From: an uncultured Bacteroidota bacterium
GTDB lineage: Bacteria > Bacteroidota > Bacteroidia > Bacteroidales > P3
Direction of reading: 5' to 3'
Assembly (NCBI GenBank): GCA_902793295.1
Contig: CADBDA010000015.1
Coordinates: forward strand, 1-64,000
Length of the DNA: 64,000 nt
Positions 52,366-60,904 of this stretch are shown here, in pieces. Position 1 is the first letter of the stretch, and each line of letters starts with the position of its first letter. Under the pieces are notes generated by a model. That model saw only the letters and a program-made list of their open reading frames with translations, was not told the DNA's origin and ran no database searches. The position numbers were made by a program, and so were the translations under genes.

Positions 52366-54759
52366 CTATCGCTTCATGAATTTGCGCGACGCGTTGGACA
52401 CGTGGAGCAGGTAAAGACCCTTGGGGAGGTCACTGATGTCGATTAGGCTGTGTCCGTCAACAATGGTTGTGCTGAGCACACGACGGCCTTGGATGTCGTA
52501 GACGGTGGCAGTCCCGTCGGGGCCTTCGATGTGCAGAAGACTGTTGGCTGGGTTGGGATAGATGCTGATTTTGGGGGCGGCGGTCGGATGGCAGATGCCG
52601 ACGTAGGGGTTGTGTTCGTAGCAGCCCATGTCGACGCGTCCGCCACGGAAGCGGTTGTTGCCGTTCAGATCCTTGGTGTAGATGCCGCGACGCAGTGTGT
52701 CGCCCGCGTCGACCAGTGGGGAGAGGCTGCTCAGCTGCCAGTCGCCCAACACGGTGGAAATGCCGCGAGTGGTGTCGGGCAGCATGAAGAAGGGGCCGTA
52801 GCCCTCCAACGGTCTGTTTTCGTGAAGCAGCGATATGTTGCTATTGGTGTCACCAACGGTGTCGAATCCTTCGACAGCGGAAAAGAGAATGGTAAGGTCC
52901 TCGTTGACGCTCAGCGAACTGTCGTTGTTCCAGATGATGCAGTTGCGGATGGTGGATTTGCGGTTGATCACGCCCGCACCGCGGTTGCTAACCATGTCGC
53001 AGTTGAATAGGTCGGCGTCATACATGTCCACGGCGTAGCGTCCGTTGTTGTGAGCAATCAGGCAACTGCTGGCCTTGCCGCCACCCACATCCATTCCGTT
53101 GCAGTTGTTGTTGTGCACTATGCAACCATTGACGGTCCCATAGTTGTTGTGCACGGCAGCAATCATACTGCTGTCGCTTCGGCAGTTCTGGATGGTGCAG
53201 TGCTCGAGGGTCATATTGACTTCCATGTAGATGCCGGCGCCGTTGCCATTGGAATAGCCGTCGCTGATGGTGATGTTGTTCATTAGTGAGGGGGACGACA
53301 AATTGCTGGCTATCACGACGCGGTTCTTTCCGTTGGCGCTCAGGATGGAGGGGGCCGTCGAGGCGTCGCGTTGGTCCAATTCGCTCTCACTACCATTGAA
53401 ACCGCCGTAGAGTTTCATGCCGGAGGTGATAGTGAAGGCGGAATGGTTGGTGCTGTCACCATAGTAGGTGCCGCTTTTGAGCCAGAAATTGCCGTTTTTG
53501 TATAGTCCGCGCAATTTGAGGGCCGACTGAAGGTTGGAACTGGGCGAATTCCACGACGAGCCGTCTCCGGTGCCGTCGGGAGCAATATAGGTGGTTTCGA
53601 GGTTGGCGGCCACCCCGCTTGGGACGATGCCTACGACGGCGTCCTGTCCGTTGTTGAATCCGTTCAGCGAAGTCAGCGAGTAGTTCCCGTCAGTGTATCC
53701 GCCCCAACCGAAGTTGAAGTGGTAGTAGCCGCTGTTGGTGTACCCGTCGCAGATGAACGCGTGTCCCCCTTGGGTGCTCGTACCGCTGTAGTAGACGGGC
53801 AAACTGAGGTCGAGGTCGTGACGCAAGATGGAGTCCCACTGAGCGGTGGTATGACCGCTTTTGGTGAGGAAGGTGGCGTCAGTGTAGCCGAAATGCATCA
53901 GCGCTTGCGGCACATTTTCGCTGCGGGCACCGCTTCCACTGGTGTGTTGGGCGTATTCATAGGTCATTTTCACCGATACGCCGCAATGGTAGCATAGTAG
54001 TGCAACGGCATGGCGCTCCTGTTCGGACGAATAGTAGTTCAGCTCGTCAGGCATATGAGAGTAGTCGTAGTAGGCGGAGTCGAAATCCACAAAAAGGTAT
54101 CCGTAGGCGGGGTGGGCGTAGCCACGGTGGTAGAAACCCGTGTTGGGGTATGCGTGGTAGCGTATGATTTGGGACATGGCGGTGGCCACGCAACCCACCA
54201 CACAACGTCCGTTGGTGCCGTTTTCGTATTCCGGGCAGTAGTCGTTGTAGCCATAGCCTTGGCTCCATCGGGATTCGATCAACGGCTGGACGCTTTTGGC
54301 GCTTTTCGGTGTCGTGGAATTGCTGTTAGGGTTCAGCAGCTGTTTCCATTCTTTTTGCCAGCCTTCCTGTTCTTCGGCGATGTCTTTCGGCAGTATCGTG
54401 CTGCCAAGCAGCCCTTCGATATCACCGGCAAGGTTTTCGAGCCATCCTTTGAAATTGTCTGGTAGCCGGTTGCGGTCGTAGCTGCCGTTGAGCGAGTAGC
54501 CGGCGATGGGAGGCAGCGCATCGTCGGCATTGACGATGATGAAGCCCCTGTCGTCGATGTTGAAGACAAACATCAAGGTGTCGCCTGTCTCCGATGACCA
54601 GCAGTCGGTGAGCGATAGTGACTCGTAGCTGAGGCGGCTCTCGTTTTGGGACAGAAACTTTTGGGCGGCTTGACGTGCGGCAGTGACACTGACCGGATGT
54701 GCATTCAATGGCATGACCGACACAGCTGCCAGCAGGAAAAGTAAAGCGTGTCTCTTCAT
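52366..54759 (-). CDS. Secreted C10 (streptopain-like) cysteine protease with beta-helix and T9SS C-terminal domain
   Basis: 797 residues. A signal peptide (about 1-20) and an I69-type prodomain (about 21-140: ADDALPPIAGYS) are followed by a C10 protease (about 160-385) with catalytic Cys190 (GCVATAMSQII) and His333 (GGHAFICDGY), then the Trp motif GWGGYTDGNYSL. Residues about 390-690 form a right-handed parallel beta-helix (NNITISDGYSNGNGAGIYM, HCTIQNCRSDSSM), and the last 75 residues the T9SS sorting domain (IYPNPANSLLHIEG, IQGRRVLS, LPKGLYLLHV, KFMKR). Type IX secretion therefore brings it to the surface or medium. The beta-helix may bind glycan or hold the protease at the surface. Confidence 0.93.
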   Translation of the reverse strand: MKRHALLFLLAAVSVMPLNAHPVSVTAARQAAQKFLSQNESRLSYESLSLTDCWSSETGDTLMFVFNIDDRGFIIVNADDALPPIAGYSLNGSYDRNRLPDNFKGWLENLAGDIEGLLGSTILPKDIAEEQEGWQKEWKQLLNPNSNSTTPKSAKSVQPLIESRWSQGYGYNDYCPEYENGTNGRCVVGCVATAMSQIIRYHAYPNTGFYHRGYAHPAYGYLFVDFDSAYYDYSHMPDELNYYSSEQERHAVALLCYHCGVSVKMTYEYAQHTSGSGARSENVPQALMHFGYTDATFLTKSGHTTAQWDSILRHDLDLSLPVYYSGTSTQGGHAFICDGYTNSGYYHFNFGWGGYTDGNYSLTSLNGFNNGQDAVVGIVPSGVAANLETTYIAPDGTGDGSSWNSPSSNLQSALKLRGLYKNGNFWLKSGTYYGDSTNHSAFTITSGMKLYGGFNGSESELDQRDASTAPSILSANGKNRVVIASNLSSPSLMNNITISDGYSNGNGAGIYMEVNMTLEHCTIQNCRSDSSMIAAVHNNYGTVNGCIVHNNNCNGMDVGGGKASSCLIAHNNGRYAVDMYDADLFNCDMVSNRGAGVINRKSTIRNCIIWNNDSSLSVNEDLTILFSAVEGFDTVGDTNSNISLLHENRPLEGYGPFFMLPDTTRGISTVLGDWQLSSLSPLVDAGDTLRRGIYTKDLNGNNRFRGGRVDMGCYEHNPYVGICHPTAAPKISIYPNPANSLLHIEGPDGTATVYDIQGRRVLSTTIVDGHSLIDISDLPKGLYLLHVSNASRKFMKR

Positions 54760-54791
54760 TGTGTGAGTTTGAAAAATGATGAAAAATGGTT

Positions 54792-55733
54792 TTATTTGGA
54801 ATTCTCGTTGAGGAATTTTTTGACGTTGTCGATGACGATATCGGCGCGGATGTCGAAAGCCTCGCGGGTGGCATAGCCGATATGAGGCACCAGCACACAG
54901 TTGGACGATTGTAGCAGGGGGTGGTTTTGAGGCAGAGGCGGCTCGCCATCATACACGTCGATGCCGGCACCGGCCAGCTGGCCTTTCTGGAGGGCTTGTG
55001 CCAATGCGTCAATGTCCACGACATTGCCACGGGCCGTGTTGATCAGCAGTGCTGTTGGTTTCATCAGCGCCAGTTTGGAAGCGTCGATAAGGTGATGCGT
55101 CTCGGCGTTCAACGGGACGTGGAGTGTGACGATGTCGCTTTGGCGAAGCAGCTCGTCGAGCGAGGTGTAACGTGCACCCGTCTGTTCGACGTCGGTATGC
55201 TTGCTGCGGTTGTATGCCAGCACATGGCAGCCGAAGGCCGAAAGCAGCCGGATGGTGGCGCTGCCGATGGCGCCTGTGCCCACTACGCCGACTGTTTTAC
55301 CGTGCAGTTCGCGTCCAAGGAAGTTGTTTCGTGTGCCCCCCTTGCGGGTGCTGGCGTCCAGAGCCGTAATGCGGCGCATCACATCGAGCATGAGTCCTAT
55401 GGCCAGTTCGCTCACCGCTACGGTAGAGTAGCCGGCGGCGTTCTTCACGGTGATATGGTGCTGCTGGCAGTAGGCAAGGTCGATGTGGTCCAATCCGGTA
55501 AATGCCACCGACAACATGCGTAGTTTGCTGCAAGCGGTGAGTACCGATGCGGGAAGCTTGATGTTACTGATGATGGCTATCTCGCTGTCTTTCATTCGGG
55601 AGATTAGGGCCTCTTCGGATTCGTTGCGGTCAAGAAAATAGTTGAACTGATGACCTGAGGCTGCAAATTCGTGGCGCAGTTCCTCAAATCGAGCTTCGCT
55701 GATGCCCAGGGGTTCGACACATACAATATTCAT
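54792..55733 (-). CDS. D-2-hydroxyacid dehydrogenase
   Basis: 313 residues, usual length. The NAD fingerprint GVVGTGAIGSATIRLL (about 143-158) and the catalytic residues Arg (NTARGNVVD), Glu (DVYDGEPP) and His (HIGYATREA) are all present. It reduces or oxidises an alpha-keto/hydroxy acid such as glycerate or lactate in the cytoplasm; substrate unknown. It is separate from the SerA-type enzyme at 59860. Confidence 0.9.
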   Translation of the reverse strand: MNIVCVEPLGISEARFEELRHEFAASGHQFNYFLDRNESEEALISRMKDSEIAIISNIKLPASVLTACSKLRMLSVAFTGLDHIDLAYCQQHHITVKNAAGYSTVAVSELAIGLMLDVMRRITALDASTRKGGTRNNFLGRELHGKTVGVVGTGAIGSATIRLLSAFGCHVLAYNRSKHTDVEQTGARYTSLDELLRQSDIVTLHVPLNAETHHLIDASKLALMKPTALLINTARGNVVDIDALAQALQKGQLAGAGIDVYDGEPPLPQNHPLLQSSNCVLVPHIGYATREAFDIRADIVIDNVKKFLNENSK

Positions 55734-55808
55734 GATTATCTGTTGTTTATGTTGGGTTTGGATTGTCTCTTTGTGTTGGGTTGCAGGTCTGAGGCGTGCA
55801 ATTTAAAA

Positions 55809-55846
55809 TAAAAAAACGGCAAAATACAATTTTTATTTTACCGTTT
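55809..55846 (-). terminator. Intrinsic terminator of the flavin reductase gene
   Basis: On the minus strand AAACGGTAAAATA pairs with TATTTTGCCGTTT (one U-G pair), followed by a run of U. The gene ends a few bases inside the stem's 5' side, at 55838. Confidence 0.8.
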
Positions 55847-56404
55847 CTTTTTTACTGAAAAACCGAAGGATCCGATTCGTTCGCCCAAACCGTAGTACTT
55901 GCCGTGAGAGTAGGCGAGAGGGGCGGCGTGGTTGAGTTGGAAGGCGCCGGTGCCCTTGTCTATCAGTTTTTCTTCGGCGTTGACGGCCACTACATTGGCC
56001 ATAAACATGTCGTGACTTCCCAGTTCGAGGATGTCGACCACCTGGCATTCGATGTTGAGCGGCGATTCGGCGATGAGGGGTGCCTTGACGATTTGTGCCG
56101 CTTCGGGAGTCAGGTGCATTTCCTTGAACTTGTTGACGTCGCGTCCGCTTTTGACGCCACACCAATCGGTTGCTTTGGCCAGAGACTCGGTGGTGAGGTT
56201 GATGACGAATTCCCTTTGTTGGCTGATGATGGCGTGGGACAGTCTTTCCTTGCGTAGCGAGATGTAGCACATTGGCGGGTCGGTGCAGAGTGTCCCTGTC
56301 CAAGCCACGGTGACGATATTGAAGTTGTCCGGATTGTCGCCGCATGTTACCATCACGGCGGGCAACGGATAGATCATCGTTCCGGGTTTGAAGGCTACTT
56401 TCAT
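55838..56404 (-). CDS. Flavin reductase family protein
   Basis: 188 residues. It has the split-barrel FMN-binding fold with the start MKVAFKPGTMIYPLPAVMVTCGD and VAWTGTLCTDPPMCYISLRKERL, in which the Cys and the Thr/Ser-rich loop bind FMN. HDMFMANVVAVN is the usual middle element. It may act as NAD(P)H:flavin oxidoreductase or an FMN-binding protein. The last five codons are Lys/Arg (KKKR), and the terminator stem begins inside the stop region. Confidence 0.88.
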   Translation of the reverse strand: MKVAFKPGTMIYPLPAVMVTCGDNPDNFNIVTVAWTGTLCTDPPMCYISLRKERLSHAIISQQREFVINLTTESLAKATDWCGVKSGRDVNKFKEMHLTPEAAQIVKAPLIAESPLNIECQVVDILELGSHDMFMANVVAVNAEEKLIDKGTGAFQLNHAAPLAYSHGKYYGLGERIGSFGFSVKKKR

Positions 56405-56440
56405 GATGGAGGAAACTGACGAGGGAATTAGTGCGTGTGG

Positions 56441-57889
56441 CTATTCTCTGAATTTCTTCTCCAGTTCGTCGACCCAGTAGTGGAATTGCTTGTCGGTTTC
56501 GTTCAGGTTAGCCACGGTTTTGCAGGCGTGGAGCACGGTGGCATGGTCTTTGTTGCCGCACTGCAGACCGATGATGGCGAGCGACGATTTGGTCATCTTC
56601 TTGGCGAAGTACATGGTCAGCTGTCGTGCCTGGACGATTTCGCGTTTGCGGGTGGGCGACTGGATGCTTTCGATAGGCAGCTTGAAGTAGTCGCACACCA
56701 CCTTCTGGATATAGTCGATGGTGATTTCGCGAGTGGTGCTTTTGACGAATTTGTCAATCATCTGCTTGGCCAGGTCGAGGGTTATCTGACGGTGGTTGAG
56801 CGACGACTGGGCGATGAGCGAAATCAGAGCGCCTTCCAGTTCACGCACGTTGGTGTTGATGTTGTAAGCGATGTATTCGATGACATCCTGAGGCATTTCG
56901 ATGCCGTCGTTGGCCAATTTCTGTTTGAGGATGGCGATGCGAGTCTCGACGTCGGGTGTGCCCAAGTCAGCAGCCAATCCCCATTTCAGACGCGAAAGCA
57001 GCCGCGGTTCGAGAGTGCCAAGTTCCGACGGAGCCTTGTCGCTGGTGATGATGATTTGGCGGTTTTTCTGGTGCAGATAGTTGAAGATATGGAAGAATGC
57101 TTCTTGTGTGTGGATGCCCTTGGTGGCCCAGAACTGGATGTCGTCGAGGATGAGAAAGTCGATCATCTCGTAGAAATGGACGAAGTCATTGGTGTTGCGG
57201 TTCTTGACAGCGTCGACGTATTGCTGCAGGAATTGTTCGGAGGTGACGTAGAGCACCGACTTGTCCGGATCTTTCTCTTTGGCTTTGATGCCGATGGCGT
57301 GTGCCAAGTGGGTCTTGCCCAAGCCGACACCGCCGTGCAGGAGCAGGGGGTTGAAGGAGGTGCGGCCAGGATTTTCGGCCACGGCGAAACCGGCGGCTCT
57401 GGCCAGGCGGTTGCAGTCGCCCTCGACGAAGTTCTCGAGCGTGTAGTTGGCGTTTAGCTGCGAGTTGATGCGGATTTTGGTGATGCCGGCATAGATGAAG
57501 GGGTTGGGGAGCTCCTGGTTCTGGTCGTCCGATTTGATGACCAACGGCACGTCCTTGGCACGGTTGAAAGTGGCCTGACGTCCTGTTGAAGGGATATTGG
57601 TCGTGATGGGAGTCTCGGCGATGCTGGTATCCATCAGGATGCTATATTTGAGCATGCCGTTGGGACCCAGCTGCAGACGGATGGTGTGCTTGAGAAGGTC
57701 GATGAAATGTTCCTCGAGCCATTCGTAGAAGAACTGGCTGGGGACTCTGATGGTCAACACGTTGCCTTCCAGCTGGATGGGGACTATCGGTTCAAACCAA
57801 GTCTTGTACACCTGTTCGTTTTCCGGTCCCAGATTGTCTTTGATTATTTTTAAACAATTTGCCCAAACGGTTTTGTAAGTTTGTGTCAT
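56441..57889 (-). CDS. dnaA: Chromosomal replication initiator DnaA
   Basis: 482 residues. Domain I (about 1-90), a short domain II, and AAA+ domain III with Walker A LLHGGVGLGKTHLAHAIG and Walker B FLILDDIQFWATK. Domain IV ends with the DNA-binding signature CGNKDHATVLHACKTV (about 450). It binds DnaA boxes and unwinds the origin. It is divergent from serC across an AT-rich gap of 697 bp. Confidence 0.97.
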   Translation of the reverse strand: MTQTYKTVWANCLKIIKDNLGPENEQVYKTWFEPIVPIQLEGNVLTIRVPSQFFYEWLEEHFIDLLKHTIRLQLGPNGMLKYSILMDTSIAETPITTNIPSTGRQATFNRAKDVPLVIKSDDQNQELPNPFIYAGITKIRINSQLNANYTLENFVEGDCNRLARAAGFAVAENPGRTSFNPLLLHGGVGLGKTHLAHAIGIKAKEKDPDKSVLYVTSEQFLQQYVDAVKNRNTNDFVHFYEMIDFLILDDIQFWATKGIHTQEAFFHIFNYLHQKNRQIIITSDKAPSELGTLEPRLLSRLKWGLAADLGTPDVETRIAILKQKLANDGIEMPQDVIEYIAYNINTNVRELEGALISLIAQSSLNHRQITLDLAKQMIDKFVKSTTREITIDYIQKVVCDYFKLPIESIQSPTRKREIVQARQLTMYFAKKMTKSSLAIIGLQCGNKDHATVLHACKTVANLNETDKQFHYWVDELEKKFRE

Positions 57890-58586
57890 TTCAGAATTTG
57901 TTTCAAATAAATTTACAATTACTTATCTCAAATAAGTCATGCGATTTTGTGATGCAAAGTTCTCACTATTTTTCTTCACACCGTTTGAAAAAAAAATTTG
58001 CATGTTTCGCTTTTTTTTATTAGACAAAAATGCCCTTTACGGCCTAACCACACCTAATGATTTATAAATTCATTAAACTACAACAAATTATTTAAACAAT
58101 AGCATTTTTGAAGGCCATTAAAGATACGATATTTTTTTAAATGAAAAAAAAAATTTGCAAAAAAATCACATTTTTTTCTACTCTTTTTGTTGAAAAAAAA
58201 TAATCGTTTGTAATCGAACAAACTATCGTGTTTTGTATTTGTATTTGTTTGTTATATAGTAGTTTATGATAAATAATTGATTTATAGAAAACATTTGGGA
58301 AGGGCATTTCTTTACTCCTCAGATTTTCACGATTTTCGCCATTTGAGGATGTTTGTTCAACAATGACGGTTGAAATCTTTTGACGTGTGAAAAGGTATTT
58401 TTTCAATTTTTTTTCGACGGCCTGTTTCGGTGTTGGGGATGGATGGCGCGGAAAGTGTGCTGTTGAAAAAAATATATATGAATAATATCATTAATATGTA
58501 AAAAAAGTGTAACTTTGTAACACTTTGATAAAGGTGATAATTGTTCTAAGTAATTATAAATTAATCTATTTAAATTAAAACAAAGA
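57890..58586. other. Long AT-rich non-coding region between dnaA and serC; candidate oriC
   Basis: 697 bp, visibly much richer in A/T than its surroundings, with many A and T homopolymers. Two copies of a GAAAAAAAAATTTGCA-type element occur near 57986 and 58144. No clear consensus DnaA box (TTATCCACA) is seen, so the origin assignment rests on position next to dnaA and AT content only. The 3' end holds the serC promoter. A 89-codon ORF (58137-58406, minus) looks random. Confidence 0.45.
58504..58526 (+). promoter_or_regulatory. Palindrome overlapping the serC -7 box
   Basis: AAAGTGT (58504-58510) and ACACTTT (58520-58526) are inverted around a TAACTTTG -7-like box (58510-58517). A regulator binding here would block the promoter. 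The -33 region lacks a clear TTTG. Confidence 0.5.
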
Positions 58587-59702
58587 ATGAAAACAGCTTA
58601 TAATTTCAATGCAGGTCCTTGTGTCCTGCCCAAAGAGGCCATTGAGTCCACCATCAATGCCATCCGTGATTTCGACAACACCGGTATCGGTCTGCTCGAG
58701 ATCAGCCACCGCACCCCCGGTTGGGAGCGCACCATGGAAGAAACCCGTCAGCTTTGGCGTGACCTGCTGAACATCCCCGCTGAGTATGAAATCCTTTTCC
58801 TCGGTGGTGGTGCCAGCACCGGCTTCATGGATGTTCCCGCCAACCTGCTCAACAAGAAGGCTGCTTACCTGCAGACCGGTGTTTGGGCTAAGAAAGCTGC
58901 CAAAGAGGCTAAGAACTTCGGCGAGACCGTGATCGTTGCCTCCAGCGAAGACAAGACCTACAGCTACATCCCGAAGGGTTGGACCGTTCCCGCAGACGCT
59001 GACTACTTCCATATCACTACCAACAACACCATCTATGGTACCGAGATCCGCAAGGACTTTGCCGCCAACGAGATCAACAACGTCATGCTCGTTGCTGATA
59101 TGAGCTCCGACATTATGAGCCGTCCCGTCGACGTGAAGAAATATGGTCTGATCTACGGTGGTGCTCAGAAGAACGTCGGTCCTGCCGGTGTCACCTTCTA
59201 CATCGTCCGCAAGGACATTCTTGGCAAGATCACTGATCGTCAGTACATGAACCCGCTGCCCACTATGGTCGACTTCCGCACCCACGCTGCTGAAGAGGCT
59301 AAGAACATTTCCATGTTCAATACTCCTCCGGTGAGCGCTATCTTCGTCATGCACGAGACCCTGAAGTGGGTTAAGAACACCATTGGCGGTGTTGCTGAGA
59401 TGGAGAAGATCAACCTCAAGAAGAGCGCTATGCTCTACGAGGAAATCGACCGCAACAGCCTGTTCCGTGGTACTGCCGAGAAGGAAGACCGTTCCATCAT
59501 GAACCACTGCTGGGTGATGGCCGAGGGCCGCGAGAACCTGCAGGATGCTTTCATGGCTTTCGCCAAGGAGCGTGGCATGGTCGGTATCAAGGGTCACCGC
59601 TCGGTCGGTGGTTTCCGCGCCAGCCTTTACAACGCTTGCCCCATCGAGGCCGTCGAGGCTCTCGTCCAGTGCATGCAGGACTTCGAAAAAGCCAACAAGT
59701 AA
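58587..59702 (+). CDS. serC: Phosphoserine aminotransferase
   Basis: 371 residues. Start YNFNAGPCVLPKEAIE and LLEISHRTPGWERTMEE are typical, as are GGGASTGFMDVPANL and the PLP-Lys in IYGGAQKNVGPAGVTF. GHRSVGGFRASLYNA closes the family. It converts 3-phosphohydroxypyruvate and glutamate to phosphoserine in serine synthesis. The DNA is C-rich with codons favouring high expression. SerA follows 157 bp downstream. Confidence 0.97.
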   Translation: MKTAYNFNAGPCVLPKEAIESTINAIRDFDNTGIGLLEISHRTPGWERTMEETRQLWRDLLNIPAEYEILFLGGGASTGFMDVPANLLNKKAAYLQTGVWAKKAAKEAKNFGETVIVASSEDKTYSYIPKGWTVPADADYFHITTNNTIYGTEIRKDFAANEINNVMLVADMSSDIMSRPVDVKKYGLIYGGAQKNVGPAGVTFYIVRKDILGKITDRQYMNPLPTMVDFRTHAAEEAKNISMFNTPPVSAIFVMHETLKWVKNTIGGVAEMEKINLKKSAMLYEEIDRNSLFRGTAEKEDRSIMNHCWVMAEGRENLQDAFMAFAKERGMVGIKGHRSVGGFRASLYNACPIEAVEALVQCMQDFEKANK

Positions 59703-59714
59703 AATGATTCTCAA

Positions 59715-59746
59715 CAATGCCTATGGCTTACAAGCTGTAGGCATTG
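59715..59746 (+). promoter_or_regulatory. Hairpin between serC and serA
   Basis: CAATGCCTA pairs with TAGGCATTG and an inner GCTT pairs with AAGC, giving a stem of about 13 bp with a tiny loop. Only a weak T-rich stretch (TTTGATT) follows, so it may be a partial terminator or attenuator that lowers serA relative to serC. Confidence 0.6.
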
Positions 59747-59859
59747 TTTGATTATTGTTATAAAAAATGGAAATTAAAGACATTAGAGACGGTTTTGAAA
59801 AGAAGATTCAGAAAGAGTCTGCTTATGTCTTTGTTAATCAAATCAAGATTTACAATAAA

Positions 59860-60780
59860 ATGAAAGTTTTAGTTGCTACCGAGAAACCTTTCGCAAAAGT
59901 GGCCGTTGACGGCATCCGCGAAGTGGTTGAGAAGAACGGCCATACCCTGGCACTTCTCGAGAAATATACCGACGTGAACGATTTTTACGCTGCTGTTGCT
60001 GATGCTGACGCTCTGATCGTCCGCAGCGACAAGGTCACCAAGGAAGTTATCGACCACGCCAAGAACCTGAAGATCGTTGTGCGCGCCGGCGCCGGTTACG
60101 ACAACCTCGACCTCGAGGCCTGCACCGCCCGTGGCATCATCGCCATGAACACTCCCGGTCAGAACAGCAATGCTGTCGCTGAACTCGTGATGGGTCTGCT
60201 CGTCTTCTGCGTCCGCAATTTCTACAACGGCAAGAGCGGCAGCGAGCTGATGGGCAAAAAACTTGGTATCCTCGCTTTCGGTAACGTGGGACGCAATGTG
60301 GCCCGCATCGCTAAAGGTTTCGGTATGGATGTCTATGCATACGATGCATTCCTCACCGCTGACCAGATCAACCAGAGTGGCATGGCCAAGGCCGTTGCCA
60401 GCCAGGACGCCCTGTTCGAGACTTGCGATGTAGTGTCCCTCCACATCCCCGCTACCGCTGAGACCAAACAGAGCATCAACTATGCCCTCGTCAACAAGAT
60501 GCACAAGGGCGGTATCCTGGTCAACAGTGCCCGCAAGGAAGTCATCAACGAGCCCGAACTGCTCAAACTGATGGCTGAGCGCACCGACATCAAATACATC
60601 ACCGACATCATGCCCGATGCCGATGCTGAATTCAAGGCATTCGAAGGCCGTTACTTCGCCACACCCAAAAAGATGGGTGCCCAGACCGAAGAGGCCAACA
60701 TCAACGCTGGTATCGCTGCTGCCAACCAGATCAGCGAATACTTCAAGAGCGGTTGCACCAAATTCCAGGTGAACAAATAG
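59860..60780 (+). CDS. serA: Phosphoglycerate dehydrogenase (short form)
   Basis: 306 residues from MKVLVATEKPFAKVAVDGIR, the usual length in Bacteroides. An in-frame ATG at 59767 would add 31 residues (MEIKDIRDGFEKK...KIYNK) that I treat as leader. Motifs: LKIVVRAGAGYDNLDLEA, GILAFGNVGRNVARI (NAD site) and VNSARKEVINE (Arg). The usual catalytic His of the Glu-His pair is not obvious near MPDADAE; the related position has Lys/Gln. No ACT domain. It catalyses 3-phosphoglycerate oxidation, the first step of serine synthesis. Confidence 0.92.
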   Translation: MKVLVATEKPFAKVAVDGIREVVEKNGHTLALLEKYTDVNDFYAAVADADALIVRSDKVTKEVIDHAKNLKIVVRAGAGYDNLDLEACTARGIIAMNTPGQNSNAVAELVMGLLVFCVRNFYNGKSGSELMGKKLGILAFGNVGRNVARIAKGFGMDVYAYDAFLTADQINQSGMAKAVASQDALFETCDVVSLHIPATAETKQSINYALVNKMHKGGILVNSARKEVINEPELLKLMAERTDIKYITDIMPDADAEFKAFEGRYFATPKKMGAQTEEANINAGIAAANQISEYFKSGCTKFQVNK

Positions 60781-60803
60781 TATTATTAGGAATACAATAT
60801 TAT

Positions 60804-60835
60804 AAAGGGGAAGTTCTTTCTTCCCCTTTTTTAGT
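60804..60835 (+). terminator. Intrinsic terminator after serA
   Basis: AAAGGGGAAG pairs with CTTCCCCTTT around a 6-nt loop and is followed by T-rich sequence. Confidence 0.9.
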
Positions 60836-60904
60836 TTTTTTTCTGCTTCGGGAACGTTCCCCACTTTGGATTGTCCCATGTTTGTTTTAGTCTGATTTCC
60901 CCTG

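Noticed and set aside
58137..58406. Small minus-strand ORF in the AT-rich gap
   Set aside because: Composition follows the A/T-rich DNA, and no motif, membrane pattern or conserved start context is present.
59767..59859. Longer N-terminus for SerA
   Set aside because: The 31 extra residues do not resemble the conserved SerA start, which begins exactly at MKVLVAT at 59860.
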